Assembly: GCA_021464525.1 (NCBI GenBank)
Contig: JADRCO010000188.1
Location: forward strand, 1-44,806
Origin: Rhizophagus sp. LPA8_4_AMF
Lineage: Eukaryota; Glomeromycota; Glomeromycetes; Glomerales; Glomeraceae
Reading direction: 5' to 3'
Length of the DNA: 44,806 nt
Shown here one piece after another: positions 34,013 to 44,775 of this stretch. Made by a program: the position numbers and the translations under genes. Position 1 is the stretch's first letter. The number at the start of each line of letters is the position of its first letter. A model generated the notes under the pieces. The model saw nothing but the letters and a program-made list of their open reading frames with translations. It was not told the DNA's origin and ran no database searches.

Positions 34013-36091
34013 TTTTTTTTTAATCAATGAGAAAAAATATATGCCAATAAGTTCTTTTTTAAAATAAGAAAAGAAATTAATCAATAAAAAATAATAATGG
34101 GATAAAGAAAAAAATTAGAAATATTTATAGTAAATTTTTAATTTAATTATTTAATGACGATCGATTCGTTTATTCACATGGTTAAATAAAAATTGCATTA
34201 TTAAATAAATTGATATGATTTTTTGTTTCACCGATTTACATATTAGATAAAATATAGAATTGTACAAATTAAGTAATAAATAAAGTTAACTATTACAAAT
34301 AAGAAGTTATAAACTTAAAAATCACATGATGTTAATCATTAATATGCGAGATCTATTGTGAGAATTGACTCCTTATATTCGTTTTGTTGACTCCATTAAT
34401 ATATTTATTTTTTGTATAATTGTGAAAATGTGGCGTTTATTACAAACATTGTTTTCTATATAAAAGAATTTAACAATCATGACTCTATAAAAAGTATTGT
34501 GATGAAAAAAATTACGGTAAAGAAATGATTTTTTAACGAATTGTTTGTTAAAAATAATTTTTAATTCGGGATTTTTTACAGTTGACCCTCTCTACAGGCA
34601 CACCCTCGGGACCAAAAATAAAAAGTGTGATTATAATGAATAGTGCCTATATAGAGGGATTTTTATATAGTATTACTAAGTATTGGTTCCAAAGAGGTGT
34701 GACTATAAAAACCTTGTGATTATAGAGGGGTTTTTTTATATAGCATTAATATATGTTGGTTCTTATGAAAGGTGTGCTTATAATGAAGGATTTATATGAT
34801 GTGATTGTACAGGGGGTGCCTATAAAGTATTAAAAATGTATTGTTATTTTTAGGATGATTCAAAAAATGATTCAAAAAAAAAAGGGTTAAAAAAAATTAA
34901 AAATAAAAAAATTGTGTAATTCTTAAAGTTTAACATTAAAGATCCCTAAGATACTCATTACTCATAAATGAATAGACTTAAAATTCGATATCATTTGATA
35001 TACGTTTAATATTAAAAATTTAAAATGAACGGATATAATTACTAAATAAATACGTTATCTCCTTTAATTCTTAGATGTTAACTTTTTGACAAGTGAAAAA
35101 TTGATTTCAGTCTTTAGTATATACCGGTTAAAATCGGTTCATTTTAAAAAAAAAATTCCCGAATGACATACTGTTGTTTTATATACTGTATATATATTTA
35201 AAAACTTTTTCGTGAACAAACGATGGATCATACAAGAAAATTCTTAATAGGTAGATTCTTGATATTCTGATATTCTGATATTCTGATATTCTTCTGATAT
35301 ACCAATTAAATATTCCATAATTTATTAAAAGATTGAATTGGGAAAAGTTCAAAATCATTAAATTATAATATAAACAAACATACATTTACATTATATACTA
35401 TTAAAAAAAATATTTAAATAAAAATTCCATTAAAATATTTTGGTATATACCCTTTTCTTTTTTCTAAAAAGTTTTGAACCAATTTCTTTTGCAAAAAATT
35501 TCAAAAGTTTTTTTTTTTTTTTTAGTTCAAAAAGTTATATTTTCATATTTGTGTCAAATGATAAAACATGTTTTTTTAGCTTTAAAAGATATATAAATTC
35601 TACATGGATTAAAGAATTGAATAATTAACGAAAGAATTTGATGTCTTTTTCTTCAATTATAGGATCCTACTTTATTTTCTTTAAGCGATTCATTAAAGAT
35701 ATTTCTATGTAAATTAAATAGAGTATAAAGATAACAGAATGAAGGATTTATTCTAATAGATTCTAATCTTTTGTTGCAGGTCCCCCTGAGTCACGATTGT
35801 TCTGGTCGGGATAATGATCTAAAATCGGTTATACACTTCGGATGGACTGAATTTTTCAAAAGAACTTTTTAAGATTTTGGTGGCGCAGTATAACTATTAA
35901 GAAAAACCAAAAAATTTAAAAACTTGATAGTAAAAAATTTTTCATGGATTATTTGCAATTATAATATTTTAATATTACTTTATTTAATCAAGGAATAATT
36001 ATATGTACAAGTAAATAAATAAAAAAAATATATATATGTTTATATTTATAATAACAATAACAAAAAATTTTCTAAAATGTCCTTTATCATA
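34013..36091. other. long intergenic region with a DNA-element remnant
   Basis: No gene could be supported in 2.1 kb. It contains a pogo-like terminal sequence with degenerate repeats (34579-34827) and a 9-bp TGATATTCT microsatellite near 35260-35288. A unique, less A+T-rich stretch at about 35775-35905 includes GGTGGCGCAG; I could not assign it. Confidence 0.5.
34579..34827. mobile_element. decayed Tc1/mariner-pogo-like non-autonomous element
   Basis: The left end reads CAGTTGACCCTCTCTACAGG directly after TA, like the ends of pogo/Tigger elements, which insert at TA. Near 34812-34827 the sequence GGGGGTGCCTATAAAG is a partial inverted match to the inner part of that end, but the outermost bases are missing. 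Inside are at least two degenerate units of roughly 85 bp sharing TGTGATTATA and AGAGGGGTTTTT-like strings. There is no transposase. It is a plain DNA-transposon relic, probably old. Confidence 0.45.
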
Positions 36092-36777
36092 TTAAGGTTT
36101 GATCGCAGTAACAGTTTCATGATTATCAAAACTCTCACTTGTTTGATTATATTCATCAAAATATTTAAATATTACTCTACCAATTAATGCTGCAAGGGCA
36201 ATCCAAAAAAATACAGTGCAAGTAATAAAGAAAATACAAACAAGTGAAATTAAAAGAAAGAATCCTATAAATAAAATTTTGTTAATAAAAAATTAAGTAT
36301 CGAAATTAAAAATCAAATAAGAACATACCATAAATACTAAGGAATAAAAGCCATAAGAATAATCCAATCCCAATCGCACCACCTAATGTTACAAAAGTGG
36401 TGACTAATGAGAATACAACGAAACATAATACGGGTAAAATTGCAAAAATGAAAAATATTGCAATGAAAAGCTAAAAATAAAATCCCCCGAATTATTCAAT
36501 ATAAGCATTCACTTTATTTTAATAAGAAATTTTTTATATGTATATTTTTATTACTTACCCCAATAAAAGGGTAGTCTTTTGTAAAAACTTGATATTTATG
36601 AAAGTATTGTTCCGCGTGATTTATTAATCTAAAATTAAATATAATTGGAAAATATTAAATAATTAATATAATTTTTTCGTTATTCTCATAAAATCTTCTT
36701 ATTTACCTTCCGGTTTTTACTTTAATTTCATCTCCTAAACTTTGAATTAGATGTTCTTGTGTCATATTACTGCTCAT
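36092..36777 (-). CDS. small multi-span protein, promethin/LDAF1-like
   Basis: Four exons from the right (36707-36777, 36559-36628, 36329-36470, 36092-36264) join in phase to 151 residues. After a soluble N terminus (MSSNMTQEHLIQSLGDEIKV, then LINHAEQYFHKYQVFTKDYP) come long hydrophobic stretches: LFIAIFFIFAILPVLCFVV, a Gly-rich middle with TLGGAIGIGLFLWLLFL, and FFLLISLVCIFFITCTVFF. A short acidic tail ends the protein. This layout of paired hydrophobic hairpins with central glycines resembles promethin/LDAF1 and yeast Ldo proteins, which act with seipin at lipid-droplet assembly sites. The family call is an inference from layout. A decayed relative lies 1.5 kb upstream on the same strand. 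Confidence 0.68.
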
Positions 36778-37673
36778 TAAGATAGAATAAAGAAAATGTT
36801 CTATAAAATATCAATTTTTTTTTTCTTGGGAAAGAAAAAATGGTTATCACAAAAAAAGTAAACAATGTTGAATTTAAAAAAAAAAATATATATATGGCGT
36901 GTCATAAATATTCAGCCGATTATTTAATTACGTAATTGGATTAACATCTGATACGTAAAGGAGTTTCAACTAATATTTAAGAATAAATTTAATTATGAAA
37001 CACATAAAATCAAAAGATCATGAAATTCACACGTTATCAAATTTCTTTGCTAACTTTTTTAGGATTTTCATCGAAAAATACGGATATAAAAGTAATTAAA
37101 CAATCTAAACAATTTTATTTGTTACATTGTAATGAGAAAAAAAGCGAGATTTTATGCACAGTAATCTTATCATATATATATATATCACGTGACCGTTAAA
37201 AGAAAATATTAATTTGTAGTCTCGTGGGGGAGGCAACACTCTTTAGTTATGGGATTATAGAAACTGAGTGGTTTAATAAGGTTTTACTACTTTTTAGACT
37301 AGTTACTCTTTTATAAAGTTGTAATCTTTTATGTTCTTGCATCTTGTAAAATAAATAAATTTTGTAACGTAGATTTACTTGGCGATGTGGGATGTTTTTA
37401 AATATTCATTTTTTTTTAAAACTTTGTTTAAAATTATTGAAAGTCTAATAATATTGGATCTGTAACCATCTTAAAAATGATATCTAAGATAAAAAATATA
37501 TATATTCTGTTATTTTATTACCCTGTCCATAGTGAATTAAATGCATTACAGCGTCATATCGACATTTTGTGCACTCTTTTATAACTTTTTAGCATCCATT
37601 ATCAAAAGTCTTTGATAAATAAACTTCTCCTAATCAAAATTTATTTTTCCAATTTATTGTATATGTTACTAAA

Positions 37674-37778
37674 TTAATTGGCAGATTCAGCATTACGAGC
37701 TCCGAATTGTTTATGAATGGCATTTGAAAATATTCCTAATAGGGTTGTCTTGCGGCCATGTGATACGTCATATTGACG
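37674..37778 (-). other. possible coding relic of unknown family
   Basis: Reading the minus strand gives an open stretch of 34 codons with strikingly protein-like composition (for example HGRKTTLLGIFSNAIHKQFG, then ARNAESAN) ending in a stop. Base composition is less A+T-rich than its flanks. I could not connect it to exons with good splice sites and do not recognise the family. It may be a gene fragment left by duplication. Confidence 0.25.
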
Positions 37779-38183
37779 GAGATGCTAGATTTGAAAAGGA
37801 GTGCAAGCAACTCTGACAGAAAATCTTTCTTTCAATGATATCTATTCCTCAACTACTAATAATACTAATACTAACTTCTTTTGCATCATAAATATTTAAA
37901 GTGGATAAGTTACTTACCAGAAGCTTTGCATACCATGTTAATATGTTTAACAGATTTTTGACATATAAATAAAGGTGTGATTGCCAGCATCAATAATGAT
38001 AAAAAACCAGTTCACAACACGATCTATATAATCCTTACGTCGAAAAAAGTTTTTGTGATAGAAAATAATTTTACCAGAACAAATTCTTGCTATTACAGGA
38101 TTTCATTCACCATTATGTAAGAATACTTTAGCTATAATGAAAATTTGAACTACTAGGAAACCGGCTTTCAGAAGATTCGAACG

Positions 38184-38216
38184 TAATAAAGTTTTTTTTT
38201 AAAAAAAACTTTATTA
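38184..38216. repeat. 33-bp T/A-cored palindrome
   Basis: TAATAAAGTTTTTTTT is followed by one T and then its exact reverse complement, giving 16-bp arms around a single central base. It lies about 30 bp past the stop codon of the promethin-like paralogue. It could fold in a transcript from either strand. Confidence 0.7.
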
Positions 38217-38248
38217 AACTTCTACAGATACTTTATTTAATTAACCAA

Positions 38249-38755
38249 TTATGAAAACGCTGTAATCCGTATCAGTAATCTATTAAAAAGTTCACAAAAT
38301 ATTGCGATTGAAATAAAGGATCCCACAATGCAAACTATTGAAGAGTCAATAAAAAATTGTAAAGTATTCCTGTCATCATCAAATAAATGAAATCGGCACT
38401 GAAACATACTCATGCTGATGAACAAAATCCAAAGAATTAATCCGATACAAAACCATAATATGGGCATAATCGCGAAAATAACACATATCGCAATGATACG
38501 AATGATAAACTAAAAAGAAAAAATATATATATATACATAATTTGTTAATAGATTTAGATTTAAGATGATTTAATATGAAAAAAAAAAGAAAAATAAAAAG
38601 TTTTTATTATTTAATTACCCTAATAAAAGGGTAATTTCTCGATAACCTTGTTGAAATGCTATAATGAATAATTAAATTGATTTATTAAATATTAAAAATG
38701 TTATAAAAAAAATTTTAAACTTGAAAGGTACTTTATAATCCTATCAACGCAGTTT
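38249..38755 (-). pseudogene. decayed tandem paralogue of the promethin-like gene
   Basis: Exon pieces can be aligned with the neighbouring promethin-like gene. A first exon starts with ATG near 38771 (MLQLIQNCVDRIIK) and ends at a GTACCT donor. A second exon spans 38619-38658. A third spans 38509 down to 38249 and encodes FIIRIIAICVIFAIMPILWF and further hydrophobic sequence. Exon 2 matches its relative in two frames: HFNKVIEKLPF in the frame of exon 1, then NYPFIR in the frame of exon 3 (compare DYPFIG). A one-base shift between them would explain why no single frame joins all three. It is either a young pseudogene or a sequence error at a homopolymer. The outer bounds are approximate. Confidence 0.45.
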
Positions 38756-38779
38756 TGAATCAATTGTAGCATATTTTTT

Positions 38780-39579
38780 TTTATTATTTAGCTTAAAAGA
38801 CAAATGGTTATAAGGAAAAGGTTTAAAAGAGCTTGTATTTATAGTGCGCATTATTTATAGCGTGCATCGTTCTTTTACACGACGAGCTATATCGGATTTT
38901 ATGTATATCCGAAAATGATAAGTTAAAAACAAAAACTATATAGCTTAAAAAAGTTCGATCTACACAGCATTTGTTTTTAAAATATGGAAACCAATCAAAG
39001 AAAGATGATGCCTTATTGTTAACAATATTACGTACTGTATATACTGTAAATACGCTGTTATATTGTGCAAATATTACTATAAGTTGATTACAATTACCAT
39101 ATATAATAAATATATCAAATAATGGATAAGTACTATAAATATTTTCATTTGCATTTTTATTAGGATACTAAAAGATATCTCTGTAAAAGATCTTTTTTTT
39201 TTTGGTTGTCCCACCTGAACTATCCTCAGCTTTCGTACTAATAATATCTTAAAGTTTCAAGATCCATATTAATTCTGATTCAATCCTGGATGTAAGAATT
39301 TCAACTTAAAATAAATATTAAAAGATTTTTCCTTTGGAATTCGTCCTATATTTGAATTATAAATGTCATTATCACGTTGTTGAATGAATTGATGATCTAT
39401 CTCGCGCCTACCACAGAAATCACATGTCAATTTTTTGTATCTGTTGAATTATCTGTTTCCTGTTTATTTTATCCGTTAATACGTAGAAATTAAAAAAAGT
39501 TTATTTTTTATTATTACAACTTCGTAATTTAGATCAGGCTGTCTAAATTTTTTTTTTAAAAAAAAAATAAAGGTTTAAT
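38780..39579. other. intergenic upstream of CSTF2
   Basis: No gene seen in about 800 bp. A T10A10 tract (39548-39567) ends 12 bp before the CSTF2 start codon. No clear TATA box was found at the expected distance. Confidence 0.5.
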
Positions 39580-40135
39580 ATGAGTACTGGATCACGAGGC
39601 TCAAATATTGTCTTTGGTAAATATTTTTTATATATAAAATTTGTGATGACTTTTCAAGCGATTAACATTGTGTTGTTTTTCTTTTTCATTTTAGTTGGAA
39701 ATATTCCGTATGAACTCACTGAAGATCAGTTAACGGAGGTTTTTAAAGAAGTTGGACCCGTAGTATCTTTTCGGTTTGTTTTACATAAAAGTTTCTTATT
39801 TTATAATAGTTAATAAATAAAATTAAAATTTTTTAATTATTTATTTTAATTATTTATCTAGTCTTGTTTTCGATCGAGATACAGGAAGACCTCGAGGATA
39901 TGGTTTTTGTGAATATCATGGTATGTAAATTCGATTTTTTTTTATCGATTTTTATAATTCTTATAATTAATATTATTATATAATTTAATTTTTAAAGATA
40001 CTGAGACTGCAGCAAGTGCTGTACGTAATTTGAATAATGTTGAAGTTGGCGGGAGACAATTGAGAGTTGATTATGCTGATGGTGATCCAGCAGCTTCTTC
40101 TTCATCAGCTTCACAGAGCGAAAGACAGAGTAATG

Positions 40136-40181
<46 letters not shown>

Positions 40182-40830
40182 ACAGCAGCAGCAACAACGA
40201 CAACCGCAGTCACAACCACAGCCACAACCACAACCTCCACCACCATCACGACAAACACCACCTCCTCAAATTGTTTCACCACCATCAACTACAACACAAC
40301 AGCAACAACAAGCAGCTGCGATAGAAAGTATGACACAAAGTGAAAACTCAATGAATCAAGCTCAACTTCTTGAGATTTTGTCAACAATGAAGGTGAATTT
40401 TTCATTCAAAAAACCTTTTTTTTTATCTTAAAAAATGAAAAAAATCAATAAGCTAATAATGAAATGTTCTTTAAAAATAGTTATACATTCAAACTCATTA
40501 TGAACAAGCTCGTATACTATTAACGCAAAATCCTCAATTATCATATTCATTATTTCAAATAATGGTACAATTAAATCTTATTGATCCATCAATATTACCG
40601 GTACGTGTATATATCTTTTTTTTTTGTTGTTTTAAAAAAGAATGCTAATTTTACTTTATCTTTCTTAAGAGTTTATTGGCCCAAACTGCGCCGCAGCAAC
40701 AAAATCAACCCGCACAGGTACAAAATACTAATCAAGTAGTTAATTTTGGACCTCCGAACGTTACTCCAAACGTTCCTCCAGCTTCCGTAGTGCCACAACA
40801 TCAACCTCAACCACAACATCAACCACAACA

Positions 40831-40863
<33 letters not shown>

Positions 40864-41747
40864 TCAACAACATCAGCAACAACATCAGCAACAACATCAG
40901 CAACAACATCAGCAACAACAGCAACCACCACCACCAATGTATGGAATGCCACCACAACCGCAACCAATGATGCAGCAACCCATGCAACAACAACCGATTC
41001 AACCTTCTCCCATACAACCACCACCAATGCAACAACAACCACCACCCATACAGCAATCAATTCCTCAACCCTTACAGCAAGCAATACAACCACCAATGGG
41101 TATGCCAACAATAAACTCTGGAATGTTATCGGTTATGGGCAATACAGGAACTCCAACATCATATGTTGGAAATGTAAACTTAAGTAAAAATTATATCTTT
41201 ATATATTCAAATAGTTTAGAAATTTGTTTAAATTTTTGCTGATAAATTTTTTTTATATAGACGATTTACAGATACAGGAAGCAAGCCAAAAGCAGGTTTG
41301 TAAGCGCTTTTAACATCACTTCTAACCCAAGTCCAAGTTCCATTAATATATTCCCATAGGGTATTATCACTATCAATTCCAATTGCATGTTGTTTTGAGA
41401 GTGCTTTAATGTATTTAAATCCAACTTCTCATTGGAAGATACAATAAGATTAATCATATTCATAAAAGAGAATATTTATTTATATTTATTTATTTATTTA
41501 TTGATCGATTTATTTAACACCACTTTTCTTTATTCGGTTTAGCTTCTTTTGCAAGTGCTTAATCTTCCACAACAGCAAATTGATTCACTATCACCCGAAC
41601 AACGTAATAGTTTAATCGCACTGGTATGTTGATGATAAACTAATTATTTAATTTATTTAATTTATTAATCGTAAATAATAATATATCCAAATTTTTATTT
41701 TAATATAATAGAAAAATCAACTTTTACTTCAAACGAGGCAGACGTAA
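39580..41747 (+). CDS. CSTF2: cleavage stimulation factor subunit 2 (CstF64/Rna15-like)
   Basis: The RNA-binding subunit of the pre-mRNA 3'-end cleavage machinery; it binds U/GU-rich sequence downstream of the poly(A) site. Nine exons (39580-39616, 39695-39773, 39862-39920, 39998-40392, 40481-40600, 40670-41183, 41261-41295, 41543-41623, 41712-41747) join in phase to 451 residues. The RRM (about 8-86) shows [34 protein letters not shown] and [11 protein letters not shown] poly-Gln run follows (about 106-127). The hinge that binds CstF77 reads [20 protein letters not shown], then [20 protein letters not shown] long Q/P/H-rich region comes next. The C-terminal domain that meets Pcf11 reads [20 protein letters not shown], then [18 protein letters not shown] at the end. 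Intron 7 carries a foreign antisense fragment. Confidence 0.94.
40139..40199 (+). repeat. CAA/CAG repeat coding poly-Gln
   Basis: A mixed CAA/CAG run codes for the first poly-Gln tract of CSTF2. Interspersed CAA and CAG make it less prone to slippage than a pure run. Antisense frames opened by this repeat are not genes. Confidence 0.85.
40796..40925 (+). repeat. CAACAACATCAG-type 12-bp repeat
   Basis: Tandem units of about 12 bp built on CAACAACATCAG code for HQQQ repeats in the second low-complexity region of CSTF2. The last four units are nearly identical, which suggests recent expansion. Confidence 0.8.
41290..41428 (-). pseudogene. tectonin-like beta-propeller repeat fragment, antisense in CSTF2 intron 7
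   Basis: The minus strand of the intron reads [20 protein letters not shown] followed by [17 protein letters not shown] in one open frame. This has the G-I-D-x-x-x-x-L-W spacing and Trp pattern of a tectonin repeat, as in fungal lectin-like propellers. No start codon, splice sites or flanking propeller blades were found, so it looks like a single stranded blade. The intron is 247 bp against about 70-80 bp for most others in this gene, consistent with an insertion. The family call is my reading of one repeat. Confidence 0.38.
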
Positions 41748-42274
41748 GTGGAATAATAATAATAATAATGGGTATTAAGGGTTATTTAAAAAGGGCAATT
41801 ATAGAATATAGAATTTATTTAATTGTAATTTTGGTGTAATTTATAAAAAAAAAAAAAAAAATATTTTATAATTTAACAAGTTTCTTAATAACACTATATA
41901 GTAGTTATACATCTGAACTTTTTTGGTATACAAGATTTATGAACTTTTGGAATAATTAGAAAACGCGCTAATTTGTTATACACGTAGATTCTGGTTTACT
42001 TATAATTGTTCCTTTTTTTCGATACTCATGCCCCTTCATAATATTATCATTTTTAATGAAAACATTTGGAAAATTGCTTTAAAGTAAATTGGCTTACCTG
42101 AAAATATTATATTATTAATTATCTATGAACAATAATTTTTTAAAATGAGACATCAAATAAGTATTATGAGTATACATAAAAGATGCATCAAAAAATTTAC
42201 ACGAAAATTTATTATAATTATTTAATATAAATGTTAAAAAAATATCAAAATAATAATACATATATAAGAATTAT
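41748..42274. other. intergenic between two convergent genes
   Basis: No gene seen. It has an (AAT)n run at 41753-41768 and a long A run near 41848-41862. Otherwise it is A+T-rich 3' flank sequence. Confidence 0.5.
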
Positions 42275-43243
42275 TTAATCATATCTAAGTCCAATACCAA
42301 ATCCAATAACAAAACTTGCATCGGTTTGAAAGTTTTTACTTAAAAATTTTACAATTTTATGTAAAATCAATTTAAAATCATTAGCAGTAACTTTACCATC
42401 TTTATCTAAATCTAATACTTTTTGATAATTTTCTCCAAATTTATTCCAATGAATTTTAATATAACCTTGATGTTCTAATATTTGTAATAATACAAATATA
42501 GCACCGACTAAAAATGCCGCAGTTTTCGATATTTTTTTAACAAAATAACCTGATGCAAATCCCATTGAAGCACCAAAACTTATTTGTGAAAGATCAAATA
42601 AACCAGTTAACGAAAAAGGTTGTTCATCATCATTAGGTGAAGATATACCATTTTCTTTATTTGAAGTCGTAGTTGTTTGAGAGTCAGTGATAGAAGATTG
42701 TGAAGGAAATAAAGTTACTTCAGGAGTTGATTCAACCGATTCAACTGTTTGAGTGATTTTCTCCTCTAAAATAAACAATCGATCATTATTTTTAATAAAT
42801 AAATGAATAAATATTATCTATTGTATTGTTTATTTATTTTCTTACCTGTACAATAAATGTCTTTTCCAAGATAATGAGAAGCAGCCAAACTAATAGATAA
42901 CAAAAATCCACCAGATAAATTAGTTGGAACAACTGAACTCCCTTTATTATTCGGAAAACTTGAAGAATATTGATGATGCCCAAAATCAGCTATTTTTTGC
43001 TTTTGACCTAAATTTATAGCTATAGTTGAGTTTTTTCTTGATAAAATTTCTAAAAAAGGAAGAGGAAAAGAGTTTATTAGAAAAGAAAAGAAAGAAAAGG
43101 AAAAAAAATGATAAATAATACTCACGACATGTTCTTGCAACACCAAACTTTGTATTGGTTGAAGCGCGCAAGAAATTAATTGACGTCCTAGAACCAAAAG
43201 AAATACGTAAAGTTCCAATTAAACCAACAAGTATTTGATTCAT
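42275..43243 (-). CDS. FUN14: FUN14-domain mitochondrial outer-membrane protein with an EF-hand-like loop
   Basis: Homologue of yeast Fun14 and animal FUNDC1; FUNDC1 is an outer-membrane mitophagy receptor. Three exons from the right (43126-43243, 42846-43049, 42275-42765) give 270 residues, longer than FUNDC1 because of an N-terminal extension. That extension starts basic and hydroxylated (MNQILVGLIGTLRISFGSRT). The FUN14 domain (about 158-270) has FDLSQISFGASMGFASGYFV, a hydrophobic AAFLVGAIFVLLQIL and ends SFVIGFGIGLRYD. A classical EF-hand calcium loop, DLDKDGKVTAND (about 226-237), sits between the two membrane parts. I saw no clear LC3-interacting motif like that of FUNDC1, so a mitophagy role is not supported by sequence alone. 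Confidence 0.85.
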
Positions 43244-44573
43244 TCTGTAATAAGTAGTCTCCCATAAAAAAAAATGTTCAATGAGAATTTAGATTATTTA
43301 TATACATTTTTTAAGTTTGGTTGCATTTTCCACGATAGTTGTATTTACTATCCGTGCGCGATTTTCCTATTTTGGAAGGCAAAATGAATTATTTAATCCC
43401 TGACGCCCGAAAAAGTATCTGATGGATCGCCGATCAGATAGGTCTGTGCATACAATTTTGATTCACATCTCTGTTCAGGAAAAGACATTATGTTGGTTTT
43501 TTCGATTCTCCTTTTGAGCTGATCCGCGTATATTTTGGATTTATCGGCAATACAATCATTTTTATAATGGTCTGATATACTCCGTGGGACTAGTCCGAAA
43601 TTCTCATAATATCACATTTTATTTTATAAAATAAACCGAGAAATATTGCTCTATTATTTTATCAGTTTGGTCTTTCTTTACAAAATTTGAAACTACATAA
43701 TATTACTATATAAATCAACAAATATTCTGTATATGTATAAAATATGAAAAGAGTAGAGATCCAAATCTGATTGGCTTGAAAATTTTAGGTTAAGTATTTT
43801 ATTTGAAATTTCAAAATTCAATAACTGTTAGAATATAATGAAATATGTTGTTAGGATTTGATTTGTCTTATTAAGTAAGATAAATCCAATTTATTATCTG
43901 TTATATTATATCATTTTTCAATTATTAAATATTAAGAAAATTAAACTGATTTTTTTAATTTATTTATTAATGTAGTCTGTAAAAAAAGAAAGTTTTTTAA
44001 TAAATTTATCCTAGTAATAATATTTAGTTTTTTTTAATAGGTAGTAAATTAGAATTTTTATTTTTATAAATTATAAAATTATTATTAATAATATTTGCAT
44101 TATTAAAAAAAATAAATAAATAAAATAATAAATTTAGTATTAGTAATTAAAGCCAATATAAATACTGGATAAAGTTTATTTTATATAAATTTGTATATAT
44201 TATAATTTTATAAAATATAAATTCAGTTTATATAAATCAATAAAATATATTAAGTACTATATAAATATATAATTTCAAAAATAAGCAACTTCAAAAATGA
44301 GCATTCTGGTCTGAATAATAATGATTTTAGCCTGATTTACTGTATTTTTCATTATAAAGGAGCAACAGTTTGTAATATTTTTTTAAGAGGATATTTTTTT
44401 AATATATAATAATTTCAAATACCTTGTTTATTATTTATTCTATCTTATGCTAATTTCATCCGATCAGACATCAGATCAGGTAAAATTTTATTACAAAAAG
44501 GACAAGTTTCTTTCGCTATAAATTATTGAACTAATTAATGCTAAGTTTCATTTAAATTAAATATTTTTAAACT
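43244..44573. other. intergenic region, right end
   Basis: No gene could be supported. A hairpin-capable 8-bp inverted pair (TATCTGAT, then ATCAGATA) lies at 43418-43442, in a less A+T-rich patch running to about 43620 that I could not assign. From 43660 rightwards the sequence is extremely A+T-rich. Confidence 0.5.
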
Positions 44574-44738
44574 TTAATCAATATTTAATTCATCTTCTAG
44601 TAGCTCTAATTCATCAAATTCATTAAAATTATATTTAGTATATTCAGTAAGTTTAGGTTTTTTTGGACTTGTTAAAATAAATTGAGTATTATTAGAAATT
44701 GTACTTGATATTTGTATATTCTCTTTATTATGAAAATT
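44574..44738 (-). CDS. last exon of a gene continuing beyond the window (partial)
   Basis: A plausible final exon on the minus strand starts after an ATTAG acceptor (44739-44743) and encodes 54 residues before the stop. It is rich in N, E and D and includes ILTSPKKPKLTEYTKYNFNE and FDELELLEDELNID. The composition suits a disordered, acidic C terminus of a nuclear or signalling protein. The rest of the gene would lie to the right of a long T run at the window edge. I do not recognise it. Confidence 0.35.
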   Translation of the reverse strand, partial: NFHNKENIQISSTISNNTQFILTSPKKPKLTEYTKYNFNEFDELELLEDELNID

Positions 44739-44775
44739 CTAATAGATAATAGAAACAATAAATTCAAACAACAAT

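Larger units (their letters stand above)
36778..38248. other. intergenic between promethin-like gene and its paralogue
   Basis: No intact gene seen. It contains a possible coding relic on the minus strand (37674-37778) and a T/A hairpin (38184-38216). The stretch 37200-37420 is less A+T-rich than its surroundings but shows no recognisable motif. (AT)n runs occur near 37170-37190 and 37495-37505. Confidence 0.5.

Noticed and set aside
35440-35628. 62-codon plus-strand open frame
   Set aside because: Made mostly of Phe, Lys and Ser from T and A runs; no motif.
35870-35900. GGTGGCGCAG, resembling the A box of a tRNA-derived SINE; a related GGCGCC string occurs near 18930
   Set aside because: No B box, no poly-A tail and no target duplication seen, so it is not called.
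40673-41111. Long open frames antisense to the CSTF2 Q/P-rich region
   Set aside because: They are opened by CAA/CAG/CAT repeats and read as Val/Leu/Trp-rich noise; the sense strand has a complete in-phase CSTF2.
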